In this document: in pieces, positions 49,710 to 60,580 of the stretch | Numbering within the stretch: the stretch's first letter is position 1 | How the letters are laid out: every line of letters starts with the position of its first letter | Source: Pestalotiopsis fici W106-1 | Lineage: Eukaryota > Ascomycota > Sordariomycetes > Amphisphaeriales > Sporocadaceae | Direction: 5' to 3' | NCBI RefSeq assembly: GCF_000516985.1 | Contig: NW_006917097.1 | Coordinates: forward strand, 868,001-932,000 | DNA: 64,000 nucleotides | Position numbers and translations under genes: made by a program | Notes under the pieces: generated by a model | What the model was told of the DNA's origin: nothing | The model's database searches: none | The model's input: the letters and a program-made list of their open reading frames with translations, nothing else

Positions 49710-51175
49710 ATGGCCGCCGTCGCAACCCGGCCAACTCCCATACCACTCGGTGGGACAACAGACGCTGGAGCTGTGAACATGGAACACGTCAATGGAGGGG
49801 CGACTGGCCAACAGCAGCATGCGGGGCTTGAAGCAATTGTAAAGGCAAACAACAACGCAAGTCAACCGACTGTACAACATGCGCAACTGAAACCTGAAGA
49901 CTTCAAGGTGGTTCGGACGCTGGGGACGGGTAAGTTATCGCTTTACCTTTTCCTGCTTCTTCTCTTTTTTTTTATTGTACACGAGGACACCTACAGTGGG
50001 AGACGGCATGTCTGTAAGACTATTACACCTACCTGCAGCTGTAGACATGCCGCCGCAAATGCAATTTTTCCCAACTCTATTTATTGTACACATTACCTTT
50101 TCTGCTGCAGATTGGAATGAAGGCTAAAAGTCGCACGTTTTATTGCAACCTTAATAGGCACTTTTGCGCGCGTATGTCTTGTGCGCCCAGCTACTGCCTC
50201 GGACGACCAAGAGAACACCCAGGTCTTTGCCCTCAAGATTCTCCGCAAGACCGAAGTCATCAAGCTGAAGCAGATTGACCATGTGCGGCACGAGCGCGAG
50301 ATCCTGGCCGACGTGGCCGGCCACCCTTTCATCACACGGCTGATTGCATCCTTTTCCGACCGCGATTCACTGTACATGGTACTGGACTATGTCCCTGGTG
50401 GCGAGCTCTTCAGCTACCTGCGACGACACCGGCGCTTCCCCGAGGAATGGGCCCGATTCTACGCTGCCGAGATTGTCCTGGTATTAGAATATCTTCACGA
50501 GCAGCAAGGAGGCGTGGCATACCGAGACCTCAAGCCCGAGAACCTGCTTCTCGATGCACAAGGGCACGTCAAACTGGTAGATTTTGGCTTCGCCAAGCGG
50601 TTAGGATACAAAAACGACAAACCAGTCGAAACGTATACTCTTTGCGGGACACCTGAATACCTCGCCCCCGAGGTGATACAGAACAAAGGACATACCACGG
50701 CCGTTGACTGGTGGGCGTTGGGTATTCTCATATATGAATTCCTCACGGGATATCCACCGTTTTGGCACCAAAATCCGATTGAAATCTATAAGCAGTAAGC
50801 TGTCCACTTGACACCTTTTCTGCGCCAAACGACTGATAGATTATTAGGATTGTCGAGAAGCCAGTGGTATTTCCTGCAGAACCTCCCATCTCACATCATG
50901 CACAACATATTATCCGTTCGCTCTGCACAGTCGACCGCTCGCGCCGCTTGGGTAATATCAGCGGTGGTTCGTCAGCCGTCAAGCAGCACCCGTTCTTTGA
51001 GAACCTCGACTGGCAGGCATTGTTTGACAGACAAATTCGACCACCAATCCAGCCACAAGTTCGATTTCCCGGAGATGCCCAATGTTTTGATGTATACCCA
51101 GAAGATGACGGCAAGCGTGAGCCATATACCGATGAACTATACGAAAAGTACGACAAATACTTTGAAGGATTTTGA
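49710..51175 (+). CDS. cpk2: cAMP-dependent protein kinase catalytic subunit (CPK2/PkaB-like)
   Basis: Exons 49710-49929, 50158-50794 and 50848-51175 give 394 aa. The first intron is 228 nt and splits the glycine loop: LGTG joins to TFARV. The kinase phosphorylates Ser/Thr substrates in the cAMP pathway when released from its regulatory subunit. After ~70 disordered residues come the Gly loop, FALKILRK (catalytic Lys), YRDLKPENLLL, VDFGFAKR, and the activation loop TLCGTPEYLAPEV. The C-terminal tail ends YFEGF, matching the FxxF hydrophobic motif, so the enzyme looks intact. The activation segment carries a few extra residues (LGYKNDKPVE) compared with animal PKA. From memory of fungal PKAs, this and the short N-terminus fit the second isoform rather than the main one; that subtype call is less sure than the family. 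The start ATG is the first in frame with a good leader. Confidence 0.9.
49971..50091 (+). repeat. Direct-repeat-flanked hairpin inside PKA intron 1
   Basis: The 12-mer TTTATTGTACAC occurs at 49971-49982 and again at 50080-50091. Between the copies lies a 10-bp perfect inverted repeat, CGGCATGTCT (50004-50013) and AGACATGCCG (50043-50052). The arrangement resembles a small insertion with a target-site duplication, but tandem duplication is also possible. Removing it would leave an intron of about 119 nt. Confidence 0.6.
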
Positions 51176-52075
51176 GCCATCTTGAAACATTTGATTTCAT
51201 CGTCGGAAATTCCATGAATGGAGCACTTTTTTTTCTTCTTCTTTTTCTTTACAATACCAGCATGAATCTTTGCTTGGGTGGATTCTTTTCACGACTCACG
51301 TGAACCGATACTTGTATAACAAAACTAATGTCCTGACGCCTGTTCTTGATCGAATGAAGCCTTTTTGGTGGCAACGGAAGAATTGTACAATAGAAATGGG
51401 GGGCGGCAAGAGGGGAGCATATGATGTCCTGGGGCATTTTTGGTAGCGCATTTGTTTTTCGGGGGTTATTTTGGCTGATGTAACTTTTGGGCTACGAACT
51501 CGAAAGGCTGGTTGGTTGTCTTTTCGCGCACAGAACAAAGTTTTCAATCACACTGAATACTTTATTGCTAATTCTGGATATCGGCAGACGAGATTCGCCT
51601 GTATATAGTTTGGGATAATATAATCTTGCACAAAAAAAGCCTCACCCACAACGATTCTGAGGTTTCGAGACGGATCTGAGTATTGAAGACGCCATGGCGA
51701 GTGGCATACAAAATGATGAGTCGTCCCTTTTGAGTCCTGAATTCTTGAAACGACTGATCATACAACTCGGCAAGGATCACGGTTGTTCTTCCATAAGCAC
51801 GATAACAAAGAAAGGCATCCCATTATCTCTTGACTGCTATCACGAAACCGGTAGTAGACACTCTTTGTCAGCATCGCAGTCCCATTCGCGAACCTGTCAT
51901 GTCAACTACGTCCAGGGATCGCTCTAGGCAGATGATCTCACCCTCTGGAGGGGAGAGCACCGAGTTCAGCTTCATCTTTTCAACCTATGCGGGTATCACA
52001 CAGCCCTTCAAAGATTGATAAAACACTAAAAGGAGTTTACAAGTTTCATGGTCCTCCCCTCCCTGGACAAACCCA
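51176..52075. other. Intergenic region between the PKA and APH-like genes
   Basis: The left part is T-rich after the PKA stop (TTTTTTTTCTTCTTC near 51229), a likely 3' UTR. The remainder should hold the promoter of the APH-like gene. The short frames present are not recognisable. Confidence 0.55.
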
Positions 52076-54427
52076 ATGGAGCGCCTCAAAATACCCCTGG
52101 GCACCCTTTTGGATGCTGTTCCCCCGATCCGGGACATGCAGGACAAGCTACGCGAGACGGTCGTGGCACCGCTGCAAGACAATATCGGAGACATGGTCAA
52201 CAAGCTCGCCGACCTTGCACTCACGACGGGCAGCAACATTGCTGCTGTTTCGTCTTCCTCCTCGACGACTAGAATTCCTCCCTTTGACCCAGATAACCCC
52301 TCTCTCGACCCCCACGCCAACAGCGCCTGCGTCCCCGAGGCCAGGGCCTTGCTGGTCAAGCTCCGCGCCGAGATGGGTCGAAACATGCCCCTGGACAAAC
52401 AGGACAAGACGCAAGACCCGCAGAATCCCGCGAACCGGGCGGGAAAACTGGCCGACTTTGGCCCCGTGCTGGCCCGGGTGGACTGGGCGGCTGTCGCGGC
52501 CGTGGCCGAGGATGTGGCGTGGCGCGCGGGCCTGGCGTCCAAATACCGCGGACCCGTCCACGTCCACGTCGGCGAGCCGCGGTTCGGGACCATGAGTGTG
52601 GGATTTCCTCTAATCTGGCAAGGATCATCATCGTCGTCTTCTGGTGCTGGTGCTGGTGCGAACAGCAGCAAATATGGACGGAAAAGTAGCAACAGAAAAG
52701 ACGGTGATGCCAAAAAGTGGTTCATCAAGATCCCCATCAACGGGACCCCCAATGCCTGGCACTCCAGTGACGAGCGCGCTCTGGCAAGCGAGGTCGGAAC
52801 GATGCGGTGGCTACGACGCGAGCTGGGGGTACACACGAACCTCAACATCCCCCGGGTGTACCACTGGGACGGTAGCGCCGGGGAGACGAGCAGGGACGGG
52901 ACGAGAAACCGCATCCGTGTGCCGTACATGATGATGCAGTACGTCGATGGTATCTCGGCGCACGACGCCTGGTTCACGCGCTGGGGACCAACGGGGTGGT
53001 GGCGGCCCGAGGCCGAGGAGCTGCGGCGCGGGATCCTGTCCAACGTCGCGGCCGCCATGAGCGAGTTGCGGCGCTTTGAATTCGAGTCCGGGGGCGCGCC
53101 GCGATACCAGTTTGTCCGGGATGCCAGAGGCCGCGAGACGGAGGAGCTGCTCGGCGTGGGCCCGCTGAGGATCTTGGATATCGAGGCCATGCTCGACAGA
53201 TGGCTGTGTCACTTGAGTCCAGAAGAAAAGCTCGAGTGCAAGAGAACGCCCATTTATCGGGAGCTAGGCCCCTGGAAGGGAAAAGACGCCGTCAAGAACT
53301 ATTATACAAGTAGGATAGACTGCCACAATGTCAGAGAGAACTCGGATTTTGGTAGCACAATGCTGTTGGAGAGTTATTTCAAATGGTGGCATGAGAGCGA
53401 TACGGCTCTGGGAGTTGGGTATGACGACGAAAGTGACGAGGAGGACGAGGAGGAGCTGGCGATTCAAAGATGGAATAAAGGCGAAAAGAAACCTTTTGTG
53501 CTAACCCATCACGATCTGAACCTCCACAACATCATCATCGACCAACAAGGCAAGTTGTGGTTCATTGGGTGGTCAGGCGTCGCATGCGTCCCAAGGGCAA
53601 TCGGCAACGAAGCACTACCCTTGTGGTTGGTCCGTGACTGGAACCCTTTTGTCTATCGCTGGCGTGACATGGACTGGCCCTGGAGATACCGGCACTGCCC
53701 TTGGAGAGTTCCCGTGACCGAAGACAATAGCACCGAAGAGGCGACCTGGAGGTTGAGTGGGTGGAGGCAATATTACGCCGAGTGTATGAATGAGGCCAAG
53801 AAGGCCTGGAGAGATGTCGAAAAGGACGCGAATGAGAGAAGAGAGTCGCGGGAGCAAGAGTCGAGGCCACGGGCCAGAAGAAAGGAAGCAGAAGAATCGG
53901 AGTTTGACCGGGCAGAGCTCTCTAGTCCAAAAGGAGAGGAAGAACGTCGAGGACGACCACGGTATAGATTCGGCGAAGAACCTCCTGAAAAGAGCAAGAC
54001 GCCACCACCAGGCCATCAAGGCGTCCGCCATGTCTCTTTCGCATCAGATACGAAGCCTGCACCCGGGGATCGTAGGCCGTCCTCCAAGTCGTCCCCCTCT
54101 TCCACTAATATCAAGTCATGCCCTCGTCTTAACCGAACCCTTTTATCAGCTCTGCCATTGTCGCTTTCCGCTGCAGCCAACGACCCACGGTCGCGTCCAT
54201 TCATCTTGCAGGAGCTATATCATCGTGCAGTCCCTTCAGTCCCGCGCTGGGATAATTTTGCAGTTTCCCGACTGCGCCACCTAGCAGGGGAATGCCATGA
54301 AAACGTCCCCAGCCCGTTTGAAATTGAGAGCAGAGAGTTATTCTATCGCACGTTGCTCGACTGTGCCGGCGTTGCTCGGGGCCGTCATCGACCCTGGGCA
54401 GCACGGTTAGGCGACTACAATGATTAG
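52076..54427 (+). CDS. Large APH-fold (aminoglycoside phosphotransferase-like) protein, probably degenerate kinase
   Basis: An unspliced 783-aa frame beginning MERLKIPLGT. Fungal APH-family proteins have a protein-kinase-like fold and mostly unknown small-molecule substrates. The N-lobe has WFIKIPING (candidate ATP Lys218) and a following Glu-containing helix (SEVGTMRWLRREL). The C-lobe has LTHHDLNLHN (catalytic Asp480, Asn485). Where active members have IDW, this one reads FIGWSG, with Gly498 in place of the second metal-binding Asp, so phosphotransfer may be lost. Nearby RDWNPF and WPWRYRHCPWR follow the family pattern. A Gly/Ser low-complexity insert (~184-210), an acidic patch (DDESDEEDEEE) and a highly charged region rich in Arg/Glu (~590-680) are lineage extras. 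The start could lie elsewhere if an upstream intron exists. It converges on the 5-phosphatase gene. Confidence 0.75.
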   Translation: MERLKIPLGTLLDAVPPIRDMQDKLRETVVAPLQDNIGDMVNKLADLALTTGSNIAAVSSSSSTTRIPPFDPDNPSLDPHANSACVPEARALLVKLRAEMGRNMPLDKQDKTQDPQNPANRAGKLADFGPVLARVDWAAVAAVAEDVAWRAGLASKYRGPVHVHVGEPRFGTMSVGFPLIWQGSSSSSSGAGAGANSSKYGRKSSNRKDGDAKKWFIKIPINGTPNAWHSSDERALASEVGTMRWLRRELGVHTNLNIPRVYHWDGSAGETSRDGTRNRIRVPYMMMQYVDGISAHDAWFTRWGPTGWWRPEAEELRRGILSNVAAAMSELRRFEFESGGAPRYQFVRDARGRETEELLGVGPLRILDIEAMLDRWLCHLSPEEKLECKRTPIYRELGPWKGKDAVKNYYTSRIDCHNVRENSDFGSTMLLESYFKWWHESDTALGVGYDDESDEEDEEELAIQRWNKGEKKPFVLTHHDLNLHNIIIDQQGKLWFIGWSGVACVPRAIGNEALPLWLVRDWNPFVYRWRDMDWPWRYRHCPWRVPVTEDNSTEEATWRLSGWRQYYAECMNEAKKAWRDVEKDANERRESREQESRPRARRKEAEESEFDRAELSSPKGEEERRGRPRYRFGEEPPEKSKTPPPGHQGVRHVSFASDTKPAPGDRRPSSKSSPSSTNIKSCPRLNRTLLSALPLSLSAAANDPRSRPFILQELYHRAVPSVPRWDNFAVSRLRHLAGECHENVPSPFEIESRELFYRTLLDCAGVARGRHRPWAARLGDYND

Positions 54428-54927
54428 AGGAGGAAATACCCAGACGCTTTTGGACAAAAGCAAATGATCAAGTGTCGTATAACCATGTATATGATCACTT
54501 TCACCATGCCACGGCGACAGACTAGATGAGATGTGGAATGTATAATGATTCGCTGATTCTAAACCTCGAGGCTCTAATTCTACCGGTATACCTACGGGTA
54601 CTGCAGAAACCCGAGTTCATGGCAATCCGCATCGCTTCGTCTTGCTCTCCAAGGCACGACCATCAAGTGCCGATAATTGATGCACAAAGCAGAATATAAG
54701 AGATAACGTAGCTCCTCCAAAAACGGACAGCCACAAACTAGTGGCCCAGCCCCATGAACCAAACAAAAGGCAAGTATATATAACATTGTCGTCAAGACGA
54801 CCCCGGTCTATAACATGTTGGGCGTCCTGGGTATACCAAAAACAACAAAAAGCAAGGCATAGAGAAATCACTTGCGCCAACCCGTCCAAGAGAGGAACCC
54901 ACGAGCCTTGTACCTCAGACTCTCCAA
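54428..54927. other. Convergent 3' intergenic region
   Basis: About 500 bases lie between two stop codons. They probably hold both 3' UTRs. I see no gene or structured element. Confidence 0.6.
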
Positions 54928-56471
54928 CTAAGAGGCTGTTCGGCTTCTGTAATACCAGCTGCTGATACCAAGCAGTAACAGCGTCGAGGCAATCAGGATG
55001 GTCTGCTTGGATTGACCAATGGCCATGCTCCAACCTATGAAGTGTTCCCATTTCTTTACAGCCATCCGATGCTGCCAGGCTTCAGGCTCAATAGCCAGGG
55101 GAAGCTGAATTCTCGGATCCACAATATTGCCAGGCGCGGTGTACTGAGAATCGCTAGGTGGCGTGAGCTCCTCTGTCGAGAGCACAGGGACACGCAACCT
55201 TAGATATACTGCCCGATGGTCGCTGGTTCGGACGGGCGGCAAGCAGTCGTATTTCAGCACCTTGATCTTGTACTCTTCGGGCTTGGGGTTTTTCTTTGAC
55301 AAGGGCACCTCCATATAGAGAACGCGATCGCACCATCCTGGCCAGCGGTGTGTTGCAAATGTCCAGTCGACCTCGTCATCTTCCGCATCTCTGCTAAATC
55401 GTGATCTCGAACCAGACTTCTTGTCTTTTATGTCCAGCTTGTAGGTCGGAGGAAAGTCAATCTGTGCTTCGGACAGGCCATGCAAGGTGTTTCCTTGATA
55501 TTGTTGAAGCATCAACTGATCACGGGCCAAGAATCTCGAGTAGTGGTGAGGGCTGTCGGGGTCCAACTCTGGAAAGACGGCATTCTCGGGCGGCGTAGTC
55601 TGGGAGATGCGGTAGTTCAAGTCACCAGCCACAAACAAATGGCTGCCCGGCTTGTAGATGCTAATGTCGTGGAGCTGCTTCTCCGTGTCGGAATGAAACA
55701 GTAGTGGTTGGTCTTCACTAAACACGCCGTCCGACCTATGTCTGCTTTCATCGGCAGCCACGATTTTCTTTGGATCACCAAACACCAAGGTGCTGACAAC
55801 GCTGGCCCAATTCTTGTTTCGCCGTTCCAGATTCCACTCCATTGCAGCCAGGTGTGTGCTGACAAAGGTAAGCTCGGTGGTTTTGTTGTCCTTTTCAAAG
55901 TCAAGACGTAGACCGACGGCTCCCTTGTTTGCCATGTCGCCAGCTCCAAAGCCCGTCTCGGCCATCTGGACATTGCTCACAGCGGTAGGGTCTTGAGCAA
56001 AGAGCATGATGCCGGTCATACCGACATTGCACGACTTGACCAGAGTGTAAGGCCTAGGCGATACATGGGATACATTTCCATTGCGGTGATCCCGGCGACC
56101 CTCGTCGGCGATATACTTGGCAGTCGCATGGTTGAGGGCAGCCTCATAGCACGCAACGTATGGATTCAGCCAGTAACCTCCTCGGAACGCGTCAGCAATA
56201 GGAGCGAGCTCCTGCAGAGAGCTGTCGAGGTAACATGTTAGCCAGATCTAGGCGAGAGTGCACCACGCTGAATAAGCAAGACGGAATAGACTTACAATGC
56301 AACCAGCTCTGGGAGAAACGTGGTGCCAACGTTGCTCTCCTTGAAGGCATTGTATACGTGATTACCAAAAACTGTACTCGAAATGAAATCTTTGCCAGCA
56401 TTGAAGGTGAGGTAGAAGATGTCCACCGTGGGCGGCGACGGGAAATCCTCAGATGATGCTGAATCACTCAT
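54928..56471 (-). CDS. Inositol polyphosphate 5-phosphatase, tail-anchored
   Basis: Exon 1 is 56471-56296 and exon 2 is 56221-54928, with a 74-nt intron (GTAAGT to CGACAG). The product is 489 aa. It removes the 5-phosphate from phosphoinositides such as PI(4,5)P2 or from soluble inositol phosphates. The IPPc motifs are complete: FSLQELAP (created by the splice, residue ~59), NKGAVGLRL (~157), FVSTHLAAMEWN, GDLNYRI (258-264), FPPTYK, WCDRVLY (355-361) and SDHRAV (392-397). The last ~25 residues contain one hydrophobic segment (TILIASTLLLLGISSWYY, ~466-483) followed by a short basic tail, which is a tail anchor. There is no Sac1 or other extra domain, so it is not a synaptojanin. The membrane it sits in cannot be told from sequence; ER is the common target of such tails. 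Confidence 0.92.
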
Positions 56472-57535
56472 GGTGAGGGAGTAGAATAACGTCAGCCCCT
56501 GACGAGAACAGTATCAAGTGTGGAGAATGCGAGAATGGCAAAAAAAAAAAAAAGACAAAGGCTATGCACAGATGCTAGCGAAGCAAGATGAAGTGCCAAA
56601 TCTAGAAATGATTCGAGTGTCCCAAAAAGAAAAAGAAAAAGAAAAACTTGAGAGTGACTTCGAGTTGTCTTGTTGTTTATTGTTGACGATCTGAGCAGTT
56701 TCCAAGTCCCTACCCAGATTCAAGGTACCAGGTTATGGATGTAGCTTTGAGAGCTCTCAGGTACGTCCCAGTGCAAAAAGGTGGTCGGCAGTTTAGAGTT
56801 TGGACGTGACGTACATTGCACATGCGCTTGTTAGCAGGTGGGTAGCAGCAGTAGGTAATGTATGTACGTAGGTGGATGAATGAATGGGAAAGTACTACAA
56901 TCTGGCCGGGGTTTCTTTCCCGCATGATTTATTCTCCCTCCCCAACCAGCTAGCCAAGCAGATCTGCTGAGCCCTGGGGGCGGGAATGAGCGGGGCTGAT
57001 CGTAAGGTCACCCAATGCTGCCCCTCTTCCTCCAATCCCCTCGCAATCGCTTAAAATCTAGAACTCTTGAGAATCTAGTGTACATTCTGTAGGTACTAGT
57101 GCAGTACTTGATAGCCTAAAATAGAAAAAGAATAAACCCGCCTTTTAATGTACACCGATTCTCAGTCTGTTGTAGCTTGAGCCCCATTCAAATATGATAT
57201 GTAGTGTATAAAATGTAATATAAAAGTCCAAGGTCATCTCAGATGATGGGGGGACGTCGACTTGAACATGCCGGCAACTCTAAATACTACCAAATCTCTC
57301 TCAATCATAGATACTACCTACCACCCTCTCATGCAACTATACCTACAGTACCTACACGGCTATCTAAATAACCTGCATACCTAACTGATCTAGCCGAGAA
57401 GCCATGTCCACTGGAACTCCAAATGACTACTGACATGCACACGTGGACATGATCGCGTTAAGCGCCAAGACAACTCAGGCAAGAGAAACAAAGGGGCAGC
57501 CAACTGAAAATGCACGAGTCGTGACCATCATCTTA

Positions 57536-57556
57536 CCCCCCCCCCCCCCCCCCCCC
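57536..57556. repeat. Poly-C homopolymer, 21 bases
   Basis: An uninterrupted C run in intergenic DNA, comparable to the run at 8483 and the G run next to the scaffold gap. Confidence 0.95.
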
Positions 57557-58153
57557 AATGAACTACACCGGAGGTAACTGGCTATTTACGACAAACGTCA
57601 AGCCACATCCCTACGTTAGCTAGTGGCAGTCATAACTTGCTATCGGCTGTCGAGGAACACAGAACGGTGGGCATTGATACCAGCTCAGCCTCGCGCAACG
57701 TCGTTGCCTTGAGCTAGGCTCCTACACACCAACCTCGAGAAAGGCCGAGCAAAGCAATACCAACAGGCATCATTCTGTCCTTCGGAGCTTGAGCTGCTGT
57801 CTGATAATCAGGACAAGACATGTCACTTGAATTTACGCCAGAGTAAGACATGGGCATACATAAATCATCATCACTTATTTACTTGCACAATATCACCAAA
57901 AGCATATGGAGAGCAGAATTTTAAAGTGATGAACTGGGATTCCGAAGACTAAGTAGAGTGTGTGTATGTACGCTCGTAGCGTTGTGTACTGGGAAGAACC
58001 ATGATTTCCCTCCTGGCTGCGCGAGCATTTCCCCTCGGGCGAGTCCAGAAGCCATCCCCTTGCGTAGTATTGACTGACAGAATATGTAGCTTTGCTGACA
58101 GGGCGGGACGTCATCTTCAGCAGCCATGCCGTGGATTACCATTGATGCTTTGA

Positions 58154-58184
58154 ATCACGTGACCATGATATTTGACCACGTGAT
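58154..58184. promoter_or_regulatory. Paired CACGTG E-boxes in inverted arrangement
   Basis: ATCACGTG (58154-58161) and CACGTGAT (58177-58184) are perfect reverse complements 15 bases apart. CACGTG is the core site of bHLH factors such as Cbf1/Pho4-type regulators. The pair is about 1.7 kb upstream of the 5-phosphatase gene and 1 kb downstream of the CK1 stop, so its target gene is uncertain. Confidence 0.4.
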
Positions 58185-59217
58185 GCTGGTAAACCCCCAG
58201 AGTGGCTTTTGGGATTACTCGCAGAATCAATTGGTCAAATGCCACTTTATCAATGCTGATGGATTTTGTAGCGTCAAGACCATGGTAACGATACGATTGT
58301 GGCCGCCAAAACCCATCCACAAACGTGACCAATACCATGCATGCCGTAATTAAGACTCCCCAGAGGCGGAAGGAAATCAGGAAACATGTGATGAAAAGAA
58401 AGAAAAGGAAAGAAACCAAAGGCAAAGTGCTCGCACTAGGAAGGCTGACGCATCGCAACGATGTCCCAACGGTACTGGTAAAAGTGACGGATCATAACCA
58501 GAAGCCGATGGGCCAATTCGTGAATGCTCGACTCGAAACGTATGCTTGACTATCCGTCTCAAAAGTGAACATTGCTTGTCGATAAACACAATCTGCTGAA
58601 TGCTGACACTTTGTGAGGTCAAAGTGCCGGGCATGCCGTTCGGAAAGCGCCGGGTTACCCCAAACCTCGTCGGTAGGTTTGAGGCTCCGTAACTTCCGAG
58701 CCAAGATTATGCACTCGAAGAATTCATCGCAGAACGGAAGGAAAGCGGTCCATGTAATAGGAAAGAAAAAAGCTTGGCCTCGTAACGGGCCTCCCTGACC
58801 ATCGTGGCTGCGTCGGAGGAGAGTTGAAACACTCAAATCGATTACTCGAGCGAATGCTTCGAGTTCTTCCTTGACGCCAATGCCAGTGTAGAAAGGTTTG
58901 GAAAACTGCGAGGGCTTGAGAGGTGCGTGCGTGCTGGTTTAGGATCTCGGGCGGCTCAAAACTTCAGTACGTCGCAATAAACAATTTCTTTATGCCAGAG
59001 GCAAAAGAATCATTTGGGTCGGTACGATGTAGCTGGGAAACCCGAACCTTGTCCCTTGGAAGCTGAGCGCAGCCTATTTACCGAGGACTGAGTCAGCAAA
59101 GGTGTCAGCAGGTCCCCTCGGCCAGCGTTTGAGAAGCACACTAAACGCGAAGGAAAGAAATATTCCTTACAAGGAATTCAAAAGACTGGGCTGGGCTGAA
59201 CTGGGCTGGCGAGACAC

Positions 59218-60580
59218 TCACATCCTATCGCTTCCACCGACGGCACGGTTGGTGTCCGGAGTGTCAACGCCAGGGGCGCCACGCTCAATCACCTTGCGGC
59301 GAGAGCTGGGAATGGCGTTGGGCTTGGCAGAGGGCTGGCCAGCAGTAGCCGCGGCAGTACCACGGGCACGGGCATCCTTGTCGTCATCGCCAACGGCCTG
59401 CTGACCAGCAGCCTGAGCAATAGCCTGAGCATTCTTCTGGTACTTGTAGACGGTCCAGTCAAAGACGTAGTCGTACTGGAAGCCCTCGCGGACAAAGAGG
59501 TCTCGGAAGATCTTGCGGAGGTAGCTGTAGTCGGGCTTGTCGTCGAAGCGAAGCGATCGGGTGTAGTTGAGGTAGATGGCAAACTCGTTGGGGAAGCCAC
59601 GGCAGAGGACCTCGGTCGGGGTGGTCATCTTCTTCTCCATGATACGGTCATACTTCTGCTTCTTAGTGGCAGCCTTCAGACCCTGCCAAGGCAGAGAGCC
59701 GCGGCAGAAGTAGAGCATGACGTAGCCGAGGGACTCCATGTCATCACGACGGGATTGCTCTGTATGCTGTCAGTAATGCAAACCAGGCAAAAAGTGGGAC
59801 AAGGCAAGTAACGTACCGACACCAAGATGGGTGTTGATGGAAGCGTATCGAGCGGTACCGGTCAAGTTCTTGTTCTCTCTGTAGGGAATGTGGAAGTGGG
59901 TCTTGGGGTCCCGGTACTTCTTGGCCAGACCGAAATCAATCACATTGACCTGGTTGCCGCGCTTGCCAATGCCCATCAAGAAGTTGTCGGGCTTGATATC
60001 ACGGTGGATGAAGGACTTGGCGTGAATGTACTCGATACGGGAGATCAACTGGTCGGCGAGCAGAAGAACCGTCTTGAGCGAGAACTTGCGGTTGCAGAAG
60101 TTGAAGAGATCCTCCAAACTGGGTCCGAGGAGATCCAGAACCATTGCGTTGTAGTCACACTCGGTACCGAACCAGCGGACAAAGGGGATACCGACACCGC
60201 CAGCAAGGGACTTGTAGACGCGTGCCTCATATTCGAGCTGAGGGTGCTTGGCCTTGACACTCTCCAACTTGATGGCAATCTCCTCGCCAGAGATGATGTT
60301 GGTACCGAGGTAAATGTCACCAAAGGAACCGGATCCGATCTTTCGACCAATGCGGTACTTGTTACCGACGCGGAGATCCTGCCAGTGAACTCATTAGCAA
60401 CTGAACGAGAGACATGACAAATTCACCAGGTGGTGGACGGTGAAGCATGGGTAAATGGTCCAGCTAGGCAAAGCTGGCAGGGACAAGATACAACCATGGC
60501 TCCGGACCGTTTCTTTGGCAACGAGTCCAGGGACGAGCAAGCTAGGTGTAGACAGGAGGGGGACATACCATTGTGGTCAT
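59218..60580 (-). CDS. hrr25: Casein kinase I (Hrr25/Hhp1 family)
   Basis: Exons 60580-60569, 60378-59817 and 59759-59218 on the minus strand give 371 aa. Exon 1 is only 12 nt and encodes MTTM; a 190-nt intron (GTATGT donor) separates it from [15 protein letters not shown]. The second intron (57 nt) restores [15 protein letters not shown]. This constitutive Ser/Thr kinase acts in DNA repair, clock, vesicle traffic and ribosome maturation in other fungi. Visible motifs: Gly loop [43 protein letters not shown], the CK1-specific [10 protein letters not shown] in place of APE, and the basic [13 protein letters not shown]. The ~70-residue C-terminal tail is Ala/Gln-rich and disordered. Length is usual for the filamentous-fungal orthologue. 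The short first exon is supported by good splice signals and by the conserved N-terminus. Confidence 0.94.

Larger units (their letters stand above)
56472..59217. other. Intergenic region with twin E-boxes and a poly-C run
   Basis: The right end holds the CK1 3' UTR and the left end the 5-phosphatase promoter. A 21-base poly-C run lies at 57536-57556. Two CACGTG sites in mirror orientation lie at 58154-58184. Frames at 57893-58142 and 58126-58836 are short and unrecognised. No gene is supported. Confidence 0.5.
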
